NCBI GenBank assembly: GCA_002490775.1
Contig: DKUR01000069.1
Span: forward strand, 2,429-29,900
Direction of reading: 5' to 3'
Length of the DNA stretch: 27,472 nt
Origin: Lachnospiraceae bacterium UBA7199
Lineage (GTDB): Bacteria > Bacillota > Clostridia > Lachnospirales > Lachnospiraceae
Positions 21,781 through 27,472 of this stretch are shown in pieces. Below the pieces are notes generated by a model. It was not told where the DNA came from. It saw only the letters and a program-made list of their open reading frames with translations, and searched no databases. Numbering within the stretch: position 1 is the first letter of the stretch; every line of letters begins with the position of its first letter. A program made the translations under genes and the position numbers.

Positions 21781-21809
21781 AAAATAACATACCTGCTAAG
21801 GGATGTCAA
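21781..21809 (-). promoter_or_regulatory. Promoter of the BlaI-RCC1-M56 operon
   Basis: Minus-strand -35 TTGACA (21804-21809), 17-bp spacer, -10 TATTTT (21781-21786) with an extended TGT just upstream. Strong match; the operator begins 3 bp downstream of the -10. Confidence 0.78.
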
Positions 21810-21827
21810 CGTTAAAGTAACAGTTGT

Positions 21828-21855
21828 TTGCTCATATACAAATTTTCTGTATACT
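21828..21855 (+). promoter_or_regulatory. Candidate promoter of the 49-residue peptide gene
   Basis: Plus-strand TTGCTC (21828-21833), 16-bp spacer, TATACT (21850-21855), about 83 bases before the ATG. Divergent from the BlaI promoter. The match is moderate. Confidence 0.4.
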
Positions 21856-21937
21856 TTTCCAGCTTATGGAAACACTAAAAAAGAAAGCACAAAGCAATTT
21901 ATTCAGCAGCACAGAATGCTTTGAAATGGAGGTAAAA

Positions 21938-22087
21938 ATGGACAAAGAAAAAAGAATCGACACCTACCCAAATGGCCAGCAGCCAGCCAATTCCTATGAT
22001 GACGGCAATATTCCCCAGGAAGATCTTCCTATCAATATTATTCCTGACGAAGTTCCAAGAAAAGATGGTCCGGGTGGGGAAGGTTGA
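21938..22087 (+). CDS. 49-residue acidic peptide ending DGPGGEG
   Basis: ATG 21938 has a very good ribosome binding site (GGAGG, 5 bases upstream), which decides the start against the longer 87-codon frame from 21824. The product is MDKEKRIDTYPNGQQP and onward: acidic, Pro/Gly/Asn-rich, without membrane helix or signal peptide, and ends RKDGPGGEG. It looks disordered. A strong terminator lies 90 bp downstream. It is divergent to the BlaI operon. Function unknown; a regulatory or precursor peptide is possible but not shown. Confidence 0.6.
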   Translation: MDKEKRIDTYPNGQQPANSYDDGNIPQEDLPINIIPDEVPRKDGPGGEG

Positions 22088-22178
22088 ACAAAAAAATTTC
22101 AATCTCAATGCTTTAAACACCCACTGGAGCAGACAGATGAAGCAGGAATAAGAAATCTGCTGCAGCAGGTACACATGG

Positions 22179-22217
22179 AAAACAGGTATGCCCAAATATG
22201 GCATACCTGTTTTTTTA
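22179..22217 (+). terminator. Terminator of the small-peptide gene
   Basis: A 14-bp stem (22179-22192 with 22200-22213, ACAGGTATGCC core) with a 7-base loop, followed by a T run to 22217 on the plus strand. Strong intrinsic terminator. Confidence 0.88.
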
Positions 22218-22244
22218 AAGCATAATATGTAAAACCTAACCACC

Positions 22245-22268
22245 AACCCTTCATATAAAGGGTTTTTT
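22245..22268 (+). terminator. Second short terminator-like hairpin
   Basis: AACCCTT (22245-22251) pairs with AAGGGTT (22258-22264) and is followed by TTTT. It comes 28 bp after the first terminator and just before the permease promoter, so it insulates that promoter. Confidence 0.6.
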
Positions 22269-22272
22269 ACAA

Positions 22273-22301
22273 TTGTTTCACTTTATTACTTATGTTATAT
22301 T
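22273..22301 (+). promoter_or_regulatory. Promoter of the permease gene
   Basis: Plus-strand -35 TTGTTT (22273-22278), 17-bp spacer, -10 TATATT (22296-22301) with an extended TGT. The transcript would start near 22308 and have a leader of about 90 bases. Confidence 0.72.
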
Positions 22302-22320
22302 ATTAATACACAACAAAACA

Positions 22321-22383
22321 AGGAGCGGTAAACAGGAAACGAAAATCGGGTATTTTTATTATCCTGCTGGAAAAGTGCTCCAG
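22321..22383 (+). promoter_or_regulatory. Possibly structured leader of the permease mRNA
   Basis: GGAGC (22322-22326) can pair with GCTCC (22377-22381), and inside it CAGGA (22333-22337) with TCCTG (22362-22366). An alternative pairing, CTGG (22367-22370) with CCAG (22380-22383), competes with the outer stem. The structure ends just before the ribosome binding site (GAGG, 22387-22390). This resembles a compact switch, but stems are short and I do not recognise a riboswitch class. Confidence 0.3.
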
Positions 22384-22396
22384 AATGAGGAATATT

Positions 22397-23554
22397 ATGA
22401 GCGAAATTACAAGCGAATCCAGGCTTACTTTTATGGAAGCCACTAGTATTATTGTAGGTCATGGTGTTGGTTCCGGCATTTTAGCGGTACCTTTTTTAGC
22501 TTCCCGCAACCGCTGGCAGGATTTTGTGTGGATCGTCCTTCTTGCTTATTTTATCAATCTGATTATGCATTTTATGATTGCAGAATTATCTTATAACAAC
22601 AACGGAGCACAATTTATCAAATGCTTTGAAAAAGAATTATTTACAGGTAAGCTAAAAACCCTTGCTACATGGACTGCTTTTGGTTTTCTGGGATTTTCAG
22701 TGCTGGTCAATGTCAGTGGCTTTATTGCCGGTGCTGCTGCCGTATTCTCCGCATGGTTTTCTCTTCCCTCTGCATTAGGTATGGTTCTTTATTATGTACT
22801 TGCTGCAAGTGTGGTTTATATTGGTATGAAATTTGTTGGAATCTGCGAAAAAATTGCAGTGTTTTCTATGGTGGGTGTGATTGGGATTCTTTTTATCGCC
22901 ACAATCGTGTCCGGTATGAGTCCTCTTCCATGTACATTTATCGCTGGCAGTAATGTACTGGCATTATACAGTATGGTTGCTTTTTCCCTTTCTGCTGTTA
23001 TGTCTGTTCCACAGGCAGTAAAGGGATTAAACGGCGACCGCAAAAAAATACAAGGCTCCATAGCCCTTGGCACAGGCATCAATGTTGCCCTTATCCTATT
23101 GATTACCTTTATGACCTTGCTTGGCGCAGGAGAAAACATCTCGGAAAACGGCGCTTTAGTTGATTTATCCCTTCATCTTGGCGGCTGGGTTAGTATTGTA
23201 GGCTATGTATTTTCCCTGCTGGCACTTTCTACTTCTTTCTGGGCCAATACATTAAATCTGCGTGACATTATCCATGAGCAGACCAAATGGAAAAAGCAGA
23301 TCAGCTGGCTTGTATCAACCCTGCCCTGCCTGCTTATTGCCTTACTTGGCATTCAAAGCTTTGTAGGATTTACCCGTCTTGCAGGTGTGGTTCAGATTCT
23401 AACAGGTGTCGGCATTATCATTGCCTATAACCGTTCCCGCAAACGCACTGGTAAAAGCTTAATCTGCGGCAGGCTCGGCACTCTCCCCTTTCAGATTCTT
23501 GTAATTGCCGGATCGCTATTGTCCACAATCGGTTCATTACTGCATGTGATATAA
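22397..23554 (+). CDS. Amino-acid permease, aromatic amino acid/APC-type
   Basis: 385 residues from ATG 22397 (GAGG 6 bases upstream; the in-frame ATG 22385 lacks a site). About eleven hydrophobic helices cover nearly the whole length. The start FMEATSIIVGHGVGSGILAVPFLASR has the unwound first helix with the GxG substrate loop of APC-superfamily carriers, nearest in look to the tryptophan/tyrosine permease and SdaC/YkvI group. Substrate is not determined by what I see. It has its own promoter after two terminators and is followed 52 bp later by a phosphatase-superfamily gene on the same strand. Confidence 0.8.
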   Translation: MSEITSESRLTFMEATSIIVGHGVGSGILAVPFLASRNRWQDFVWIVLLAYFINLIMHFMIAELSYNNNGAQFIKCFEKELFTGKLKTLATWTAFGFLGFSVLVNVSGFIAGAAAVFSAWFSLPSALGMVLYYVLAASVVYIGMKFVGICEKIAVFSMVGVIGILFIATIVSGMSPLPCTFIAGSNVLALYSMVAFSLSAVMSVPQAVKGLNGDRKKIQGSIALGTGINVALILLITFMTLLGAGENISENGALVDLSLHLGGWVSIVGYVFSLLALSTSFWANTLNLRDIIHEQTKWKKQISWLVSTLPCLLIALLGIQSFVGFTRLAGVVQILTGVGIIIAYNRSRKRTGKSLICGRLGTLPFQILVIAGSLLSTIGSLLHVI

Positions 23555-23606
23555 AAATTTTTTAGAAATTATGCGATAGATGTAAAAATACCACCAGAAA
23601 AATAGA

Positions 23607-24401
23607 ATGAGGATAAAAGAATTGAGTGATTTTAATCAAATCTGCATTACACAAACAGCTTCCACTATTTTAACCTTACTTGGCATCGCTCCAACGTCTC
23701 AAATGGCTCCGCCCATCAAGCAGGTTTTAGACTGTCAAGGCTCCTGTGACCGGATATTTATCTATAATCCTGACGCTATCGCCATGTGGATCTATGAAAA
23801 ATACGCAGATTACTTTAAGGAAATGGAAAAGAAAATCGACTTAAAGCTTCCTATGCTCTCTGTAATACCGCCTGTTACTCCGGTCTGCTTTGCTTCCATG
23901 TACAGCGGCTTGCTGCCGGCTGAACATGGTATTCAAAAATATGAAAAACCTGTTCTCACTGTGCCTACCGTTTTTGATCTGCTGTCTCAAGCCGGAAAAA
24001 AAGCTGCCATCGTCTCTACAGAAGGTGACAGCATTTCAAAAATTTTTTTAAACCGTAAAATTGATTATTTCATTTATCCCTCCAAAGAAGCCTGCAATCA
24101 AAAGGCTCTGGCGCTGATAGAACAAGATTGTTATGATATGATTGTCCTCTATAATGGGGATTATGATTATCAAATGCACCGCCATGCCCCGGAAGGAAAA
24201 AAAGCTTTAAAAGCTTTGCAGGAAAATATTGCTACCTTTAAGCAGCTACAAGCTTCCATTCAAAAATACTGGTCCGCCCACCAAATTACCCTTACCTTTG
24301 CGCCGGATCATGGATGCCACAGAGTATGCGGTTTTTTGGGGAATCATGGAAAAAATCTTCCATGCGATATGAATATTATGCATTTTTATAGTTTTTTGTA
24401 A
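23607..24401 (+). CDS. Alkaline-phosphatase-superfamily (phosphodiesterase-like) protein
   Basis: 264 residues. PPVTPVCFASMYSGLLPAEHGI (residues 88-109) matches the nucleophile-containing element of nucleotide pyrophosphatase/phosphodiesterases, with Thr91 as likely nucleophile. YNGDYDYQMHRH (182-193), FAPDHGCH (231-238) and GNHG (245-248) supply the remaining metal-binding Asp and His residues. RIFIYNPDAIAMW is probably the first metal-binding strand. It is shorter than typical family members. No signal peptide, so cytoplasmic. ATG 23607 lacks a clear ribosome binding site; TTG 23622, 9 bases after GAGG, is a real alternative. It probably shares the permease transcript and ends 6 bp from the convergent LysM gene. 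Confidence 0.72.
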   Translation: MRIKELSDFNQICITQTASTILTLLGIAPTSQMAPPIKQVLDCQGSCDRIFIYNPDAIAMWIYEKYADYFKEMEKKIDLKLPMLSVIPPVTPVCFASMYSGLLPAEHGIQKYEKPVLTVPTVFDLLSQAGKKAAIVSTEGDSISKIFLNRKIDYFIYPSKEACNQKALALIEQDCYDMIVLYNGDYDYQMHRHAPEGKKALKALQENIATFKQLQASIQKYWSAHQITLTFAPDHGCHRVCGFLGNHGKNLPCDMNIMHFYSFL

Positions 24402-24407
24402 TTAAAG

Positions 24408-25835
24408 TCAATGGTGTAAAATGTTTCTCCCATCATATTCTCTACAGGAAGGCACCCATACCTTCTGCCCCGGATAGATTAGATTTTGATTTTCAAAAGG
24501 AACTGCTTCACCAGTATCATCGTCATATCGTTTCAGCCAAGGATATCCCTCCTGTATGCCTTGATATTTCTCTGCAATCTTTGCCAGCGACTCCCCTTCC
24601 TTCACCACATGCAGATATGGCACACCCTGAAAGGTCTGCATCATACCTGACAAGATATGGTTACACGCCGATTTATCTTCCGCTTCCCTGCGAATCCTGG
24701 ACGCCAGATAGTATCCTTCTTCCTGTTTTCCCATTAGTGGTATTGCCAGCGTAACCTCATAATCTACTGTTTCACCCTGAAAGACCAAGTAATCATAAAA
24801 AAATTCTTCCTGCCTGTGACACTCCCATTCCACCTGCATATCTGCACCTCTCGGCACAACAATCGACGCCCCCTGTTCTTCTACGAAACGTCTGATGGCC
24901 GCTTCGTCTGACAAAACATTTCCTCTAATCTGTTGCAGCCAGACTTCGCCCTTGTCCATAGCAGGATCTTCCATAAGCCTCCATAGATTCTCCACCACAG
25001 CATCAATTCGATAATGGGCATCATCCCAGTCCCAAACTTCCCCCTGGGCCAAAGTAACTCTGGTGATATCAATATAAACAAGCATGATTTCTTCCCCATT
25101 ATCCGCTTCTGTATATAAAGCATAATCCACATCCCACCACTTGGTCTGGTCATCTTCTCTAAGCGTAGTACCAGCATTTACCAAGCGTAGCGTATAATCC
25201 CGTTCATAAGGATTAATTTCTGGAAATCTACTTAAAAGCTTCGTGATTTTCTTATTTAGATATCCGTCATTAACCAACTGTCTTGTGACATCAATACCAG
25301 GATTAAAATCCTCACAGTCATTGCCAATCAAATCAATCTCATCCAGCTCCTGCCGCCTCTCCCATTCCCCTTCCCCATAAATTTCTGTGGAAAAATTTGG
25401 CACCCCAAAACACCGGGAACCGCCATCAGGGACGAAAAATTTCGTCGTGTTTATTTCAATACTGATTCCCGAATCTTTCTTTACACTGCCATTCTCCTGC
25501 ACCAAATAAACCTCTGCTGCTCCTGTGTCAATTATATTTGTCATCTGCACAAAAATATTGTTCTCAGTTTCTTCCTCTGCTCCCTGATCCTCCCCCAGAA
25601 TACGAAGCTCTATTTCACTCTCTGGAGGAAATTCATCTACAATGGCAATATTCAGGGTTTCATATGTTTGGCCTGTATCATCACCGGCATCTGCTATACT
25701 GTCGTTTATGAAACCGCTTACGCTAATGTCTTCCCCACCTCCTGTCTGTATCGCATACAGACAAAAAAGGGCCATGCCAAGAGCCCCTGTCATCTCTTTC
25801 ACACCGTTGAGTGCATTGATAAAATTTTCAAGCAT
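24408..25835 (-). CDS. Secreted or membrane-anchored protein with C-terminal LysM domain
   Basis: 475 residues. A hydrophobic segment near the N-terminus (about 16-30, TGALGMALFCLYAIQ) suggests export or anchoring. The centre (about 60-400) is an acidic region with no motif I recognise. A LysM domain closes the protein (about 408-465: YLHVVKEGESLAKIAEKY, LIYPGQKVWVP), which binds peptidoglycan or chitin-like glycans. GAGG is 10 bases before the ATG. It is transcribed alone between a convergent phosphodiesterase gene and the nuclease-like gene upstream. Its job could be wall- or spore-associated; that is inference. Confidence 0.75.
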   Translation of the reverse strand: MLENFINALNGVKEMTGALGMALFCLYAIQTGGGEDISVSGFINDSIADAGDDTGQTYETLNIAIVDEFPPESEIELRILGEDQGAEEETENNIFVQMTNIIDTGAAEVYLVQENGSVKKDSGISIEINTTKFFVPDGGSRCFGVPNFSTEIYGEGEWERRQELDEIDLIGNDCEDFNPGIDVTRQLVNDGYLNKKITKLLSRFPEINPYERDYTLRLVNAGTTLREDDQTKWWDVDYALYTEADNGEEIMLVYIDITRVTLAQGEVWDWDDAHYRIDAVVENLWRLMEDPAMDKGEVWLQQIRGNVLSDEAAIRRFVEEQGASIVVPRGADMQVEWECHRQEEFFYDYLVFQGETVDYEVTLAIPLMGKQEEGYYLASRIRREAEDKSACNHILSGMMQTFQGVPYLHVVKEGESLAKIAEKYQGIQEGYPWLKRYDDDTGEAVPFENQNLIYPGQKVWVPSCREYDGRNILHH

Positions 25836-25925
25836 AATATTAATACCTCTTTATAAATTCCGATTTTTTATATGCTTTATACTCATGTTTTTCATCAAAC
25901 TAATATGGCATATATTTTCTGCTTT

Positions 25926-27134
25926 TCAGTTGATTTCTAAAATCCCATGCTGTTCAAGCAATGCAAAACATTCTTCCCTCGTTAATTCCGCTTTTTTATA
26001 CTTTTCAAACATCTTAAGAAGAATCCTTGTTTCAACAATCAGACTTCCATATTTTGAAGCTAATTCAATCTGTTTTTTATCCACCGGATCTCTTTCTTGC
26101 AGCGCTGTATTTCTCTGATAATTGATGATTAATATCTGCCTTAAATTTTTATCCTCTATTTCCGGATGTTCGTCTATAAATCCCTGGTGATGAAATTCTA
26201 ATTGTGAAATGTTTTGTGATTTTATATTACTGCTTATTCCCTTGATCTCCCCAATGTAAACAATCCCATTCCTCTCAAATGAAAAATCCTCTTTCTTTTT
26301 ATCCTCAAACTGTGACAGATCACAGCCAAGCATACATTCTAATATTTCAAATACGACCTTCACTAATTCCTCACCCGTTGTGTATAATATAGACTTATAT
26401 TCATTGTTTTTATCTATCTTTTCCATCGCATTTGCTATATTATTTTCAGCAGCTTTAATTGCCTGCTTGTTTTTTTCAATGGTCATAGCCTGCTGCTCAT
26501 CATCAAACATGAGCATTCCCTTCATCCAATCAGGCGCCGCCTGCTTCTGACAAAGCAAATTAATCTCTTTTAAAAATCCAATGACATGTTCATATTCTTT
26601 TAGCTCCAGCGTGGATAAAATTACATCTCCACAGTTTATTGCTGTAGGCTTATTGCTTTTATCTGACACCAATAAAGCATCATCTGCACCTTCAAAATAA
26701 AAGGCTGCGGATATATTTTTATTTCCTATTTTTGTTTTGGTATTCTCATAGCAAAGGGAAATTCTTTTAAATCCTGCATACAATTTGGGTAAAATATAAT
26801 CCACCATCTGATTAAGCATATTTTTAAGTTCACAAGACTTTACATACCCCTGATATTCATAAAAATCATACACATATGATTCATTTTGAGGAATCAAAAT
26901 AACCACCTTTGTTTTATGACTATTCATAATCATTGTCGACAAACTCCCTAAGTCCTCGCTGCTATTGACTCTTGATTTACTATCACTACAATTTGCCCAC
27001 ATCTCGCCATCTGCCAGATTAATTATATTAATATCAAATTCATCTAATGATTGAGGATCATGAAGGGAATTTAACACAATCTCACTTCCTTCTAACTTAT
27101 CCTCTTTCCCACTATAAGTAAGCATTTGTATCAT
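25926..27134 (-). CDS. Uncharacterised protein with PD-(D/E)xK nuclease-like C-terminal domain
   Basis: 402 residues from ATG 27134 (GGGGG 8 bases upstream); ATGs at 27167 and 27164 add 10-11 residues but lack a site. Residues 1-200 form a mixed domain I do not recognise, 212-250 a coiled coil (MTIEKNKQAIKAAENNIANA), and 250-370 a region with the PD-(D/E)xK pattern: GEELVKVVFEILECMLG, then DFSFERNGIVYIGEIKG with Asp283 and Glu296-x-Lys298, then a helix with QLEFHHQGF. Coiled coil plus this nuclease fold is frequent in single-gene restriction or phage-defence proteins. No methylase or helicase is adjacent. A dispersed 43-bp repeat lies just upstream. Confidence 0.6.
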   Translation of the reverse strand: MIQMLTYSGKEDKLEGSEIVLNSLHDPQSLDEFDINIINLADGEMWANCSDSKSRVNSSEDLGSLSTMIMNSHKTKVVILIPQNESYVYDFYEYQGYVKSCELKNMLNQMVDYILPKLYAGFKRISLCYENTKTKIGNKNISAAFYFEGADDALLVSDKSNKPTAINCGDVILSTLELKEYEHVIGFLKEINLLCQKQAAPDWMKGMLMFDDEQQAMTIEKNKQAIKAAENNIANAMEKIDKNNEYKSILYTTGEELVKVVFEILECMLGCDLSQFEDKKKEDFSFERNGIVYIGEIKGISSNIKSQNISQLEFHHQGFIDEHPEIEDKNLRQILIINYQRNTALQERDPVDKKQIELASKYGSLIVETRILLKMFEKYKKAELTREECFALLEQHGILEIN

Positions 27135-27250
27135 ACAACATACCCCCAAATACGTTTTCTTCATCATACACCAAAATATGACATTTTACCAGATTACCTA
27201 AGGGTATCTAAAATACTCATTTTATTGCAAATCTTTGTTCACTTGCAAAT

Positions 27251-27293
27251 TTAAACAACGGATGTCAGGCCTTGCCAGCCATCCTTATGTTAA
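27251..27293 (-). repeat. 43-bp dispersed repeat, copy 3
   Basis: Bounded by TTAA at both ends on the minus strand (TTAACATAAGGATGG ... CATCCGTTGTTTAA). Matches copy 2 at 39/43. It immediately follows the T-rich tail of the tRNA-Met terminator, as copy 1 follows the T-box terminator. The internal ATG frame hits TGA after five codons, so the element is not a conserved peptide gene. Confidence 0.8.
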
Positions 27294-27296
27294 TAT

Positions 27297-27334
27297 AAAA
27301 AGTCCAGAACACTTCTATAAAAGGTTTCTGGACT
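27297..27334 (-). terminator. Terminator of the tRNA transcript
   Basis: AGTCCAGAA (27301-27309) pairs with TTCTGGACT (27326-27334), perfect 9-bp stem with a 16-base loop, followed by TTTT and a T/A tail on the minus strand, 10 bases after the tRNA 3' end. TTCTTTT on the other side could let it work in both directions. Confidence 0.8.
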
Positions 27335-27343
27335 TCTTTTAAA

Positions 27344-27417
27344 TAGCGAGAGGGGGATTTGAACCCTCGACACTACGGGTATGAACCGTATGCTCTAGCC
27401 AACTGAGCTATCTCGCC
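27344..27417 (-). tRNA. tRNA-Met (anticodon CAT), elongator type
   Basis: Complete cloverleaf of 74 bases on the minus strand. Acceptor GGCGAGA pairs with TCTCGCT (one G-T at the first pair), discriminator A73, no encoded CCA. D arm GCTC/GAGC, anticodon stem TACGG/CCGTA with loop TTCATAC (anticodon CAT), T arm GAGGG/CCCCC with loop TTCAAAT (one G-C-poor pair mismatch A/C). The anticodon stem does not show the three G-C pairs of initiator tRNA, so elongator Met is the best call. An Ile tRNA with lysidine shares this anticodon but is less likely on overall look. Confidence 0.9.
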
Positions 27418-27451
27418 ATATCATATGAAATTATTCTGCACTTACAGAAAG

Positions 27452-27472
27452 TGGGACCTATAGGGCTCGAAC
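27452..27472 (-). tRNA. 3' end of another tRNA, cut by the window edge
   Basis: On the minus strand the last bases of the window read GTTCGAGC (T loop), CCTAT (T-stem 3' arm), AGGTCCC (acceptor 3' arm) and a discriminator A at 27452. No CCA is encoded. The amino acid cannot be told without the anticodon. With tRNA-Met 34 bp downstream it forms the end of a tRNA cluster. Confidence 0.7.

Noticed and set aside
21899..22246. Minus-strand frame of 115 codons opposite the 49-residue peptide
   Set aside because: No ribosome binding site; it runs through the terminator hairpin, and the plus-strand gene has much better initiation signals.
27344..27417. tRNA-Ile with CAT anticodon (lysidine-modified) or initiator tRNA-fMet
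   Set aside because: The first acceptor pair can form and the anticodon stem lacks the three consecutive G-C pairs of initiator tRNA. The loop TTCATAC and overall arms fit elongator Met best, though Ile2 cannot be fully excluded by eye.

Overview
The window looks like chromosomal DNA from a Gram-positive, low-GC, spore-forming Clostridia member, most likely a Lachnospiraceae relative. Evidence: the order cysE-cysS-mrnC-rlmB-...-sigH (the Firmicutes layout next to sporulation sigma-H), a Cys T-box leader, strong AGGAG-type ribosome binding sites, BlaI/M56 regulation, and SGN-repeat linkers. Genus assignment is inference. Almost everything lies on the minus strand, except a plus-strand block at 21.9-24.4 kb.

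Region 1 (1-4.8 kb) is part of a prophage or related integrated element. It is a tight minus-strand train of small overlapping genes, visibly richer in G+C than the rest: a Cys-rich partial protein, a HAD-type phosphatase with a C-terminal membrane helix, a tandem OB-fold SSB, an orphan DNA adenine methyltransferase, small hypotheticals (one ending in a sliding-clamp-binding-like motif), a 5'-truncated cytosine-C5 methyltransferase and an IS30-like HTH protein. Two strong hairpins at 4.76-4.87 kb separate it from the host chromosome.

Region 2 (4.9-10.75 kb) is a housekeeping operon read right to left: promoter, Cys T-box leader, cysE, cysS, mrnC, rlmB, an SGNH hydrolase with 11 SGN repeats, sigH. 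The SGNH gene sits where yacP is usually found in Bacillus. The T-box leader carries two copies of a 43-bp dispersed repeat, one apparently inside Stem I and one abutting the terminator. The second copy supplies a false ATG upstream of the real GTG start of cysE. A third copy lies at 27.25 kb.

Region 3 (10.75-16.1 kb) holds a DUF4143-type ATPase behind a 15-bp inverted repeat, ispF with a Cys-rich tail, a membrane-anchored HExxH protein, a fused nucleotidyltransferase-HEPN protein and an ABC-F ATPase.

Region 4 (16.1-21.8 kb) is the most unusual cluster: BlaI-like repressor, membrane-anchored RCC1-like propeller protein, BlaR1-type M56 metalloprotease whose C-terminal sensor is a large extracellular region with Asp-box motifs, and a membrane protein with a PH-like domain. 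A consensus-like promoter with a 16-bp palindrome over the predicted start of transcription precedes the repressor. I infer an autoregulated sensor-protease-repressor circuit with a non-beta-lactam sensor.

Region 5 (21.8-27.5 kb) has a divergent 49-residue acidic peptide gene, an amino-acid permease with a possibly structured leader, an alkaline-phosphatase-superfamily protein, a LysM protein, a PD-(D/E)xK-type nuclease candidate, an elongator tRNA-Met and the 3' end of another tRNA at the right edge.
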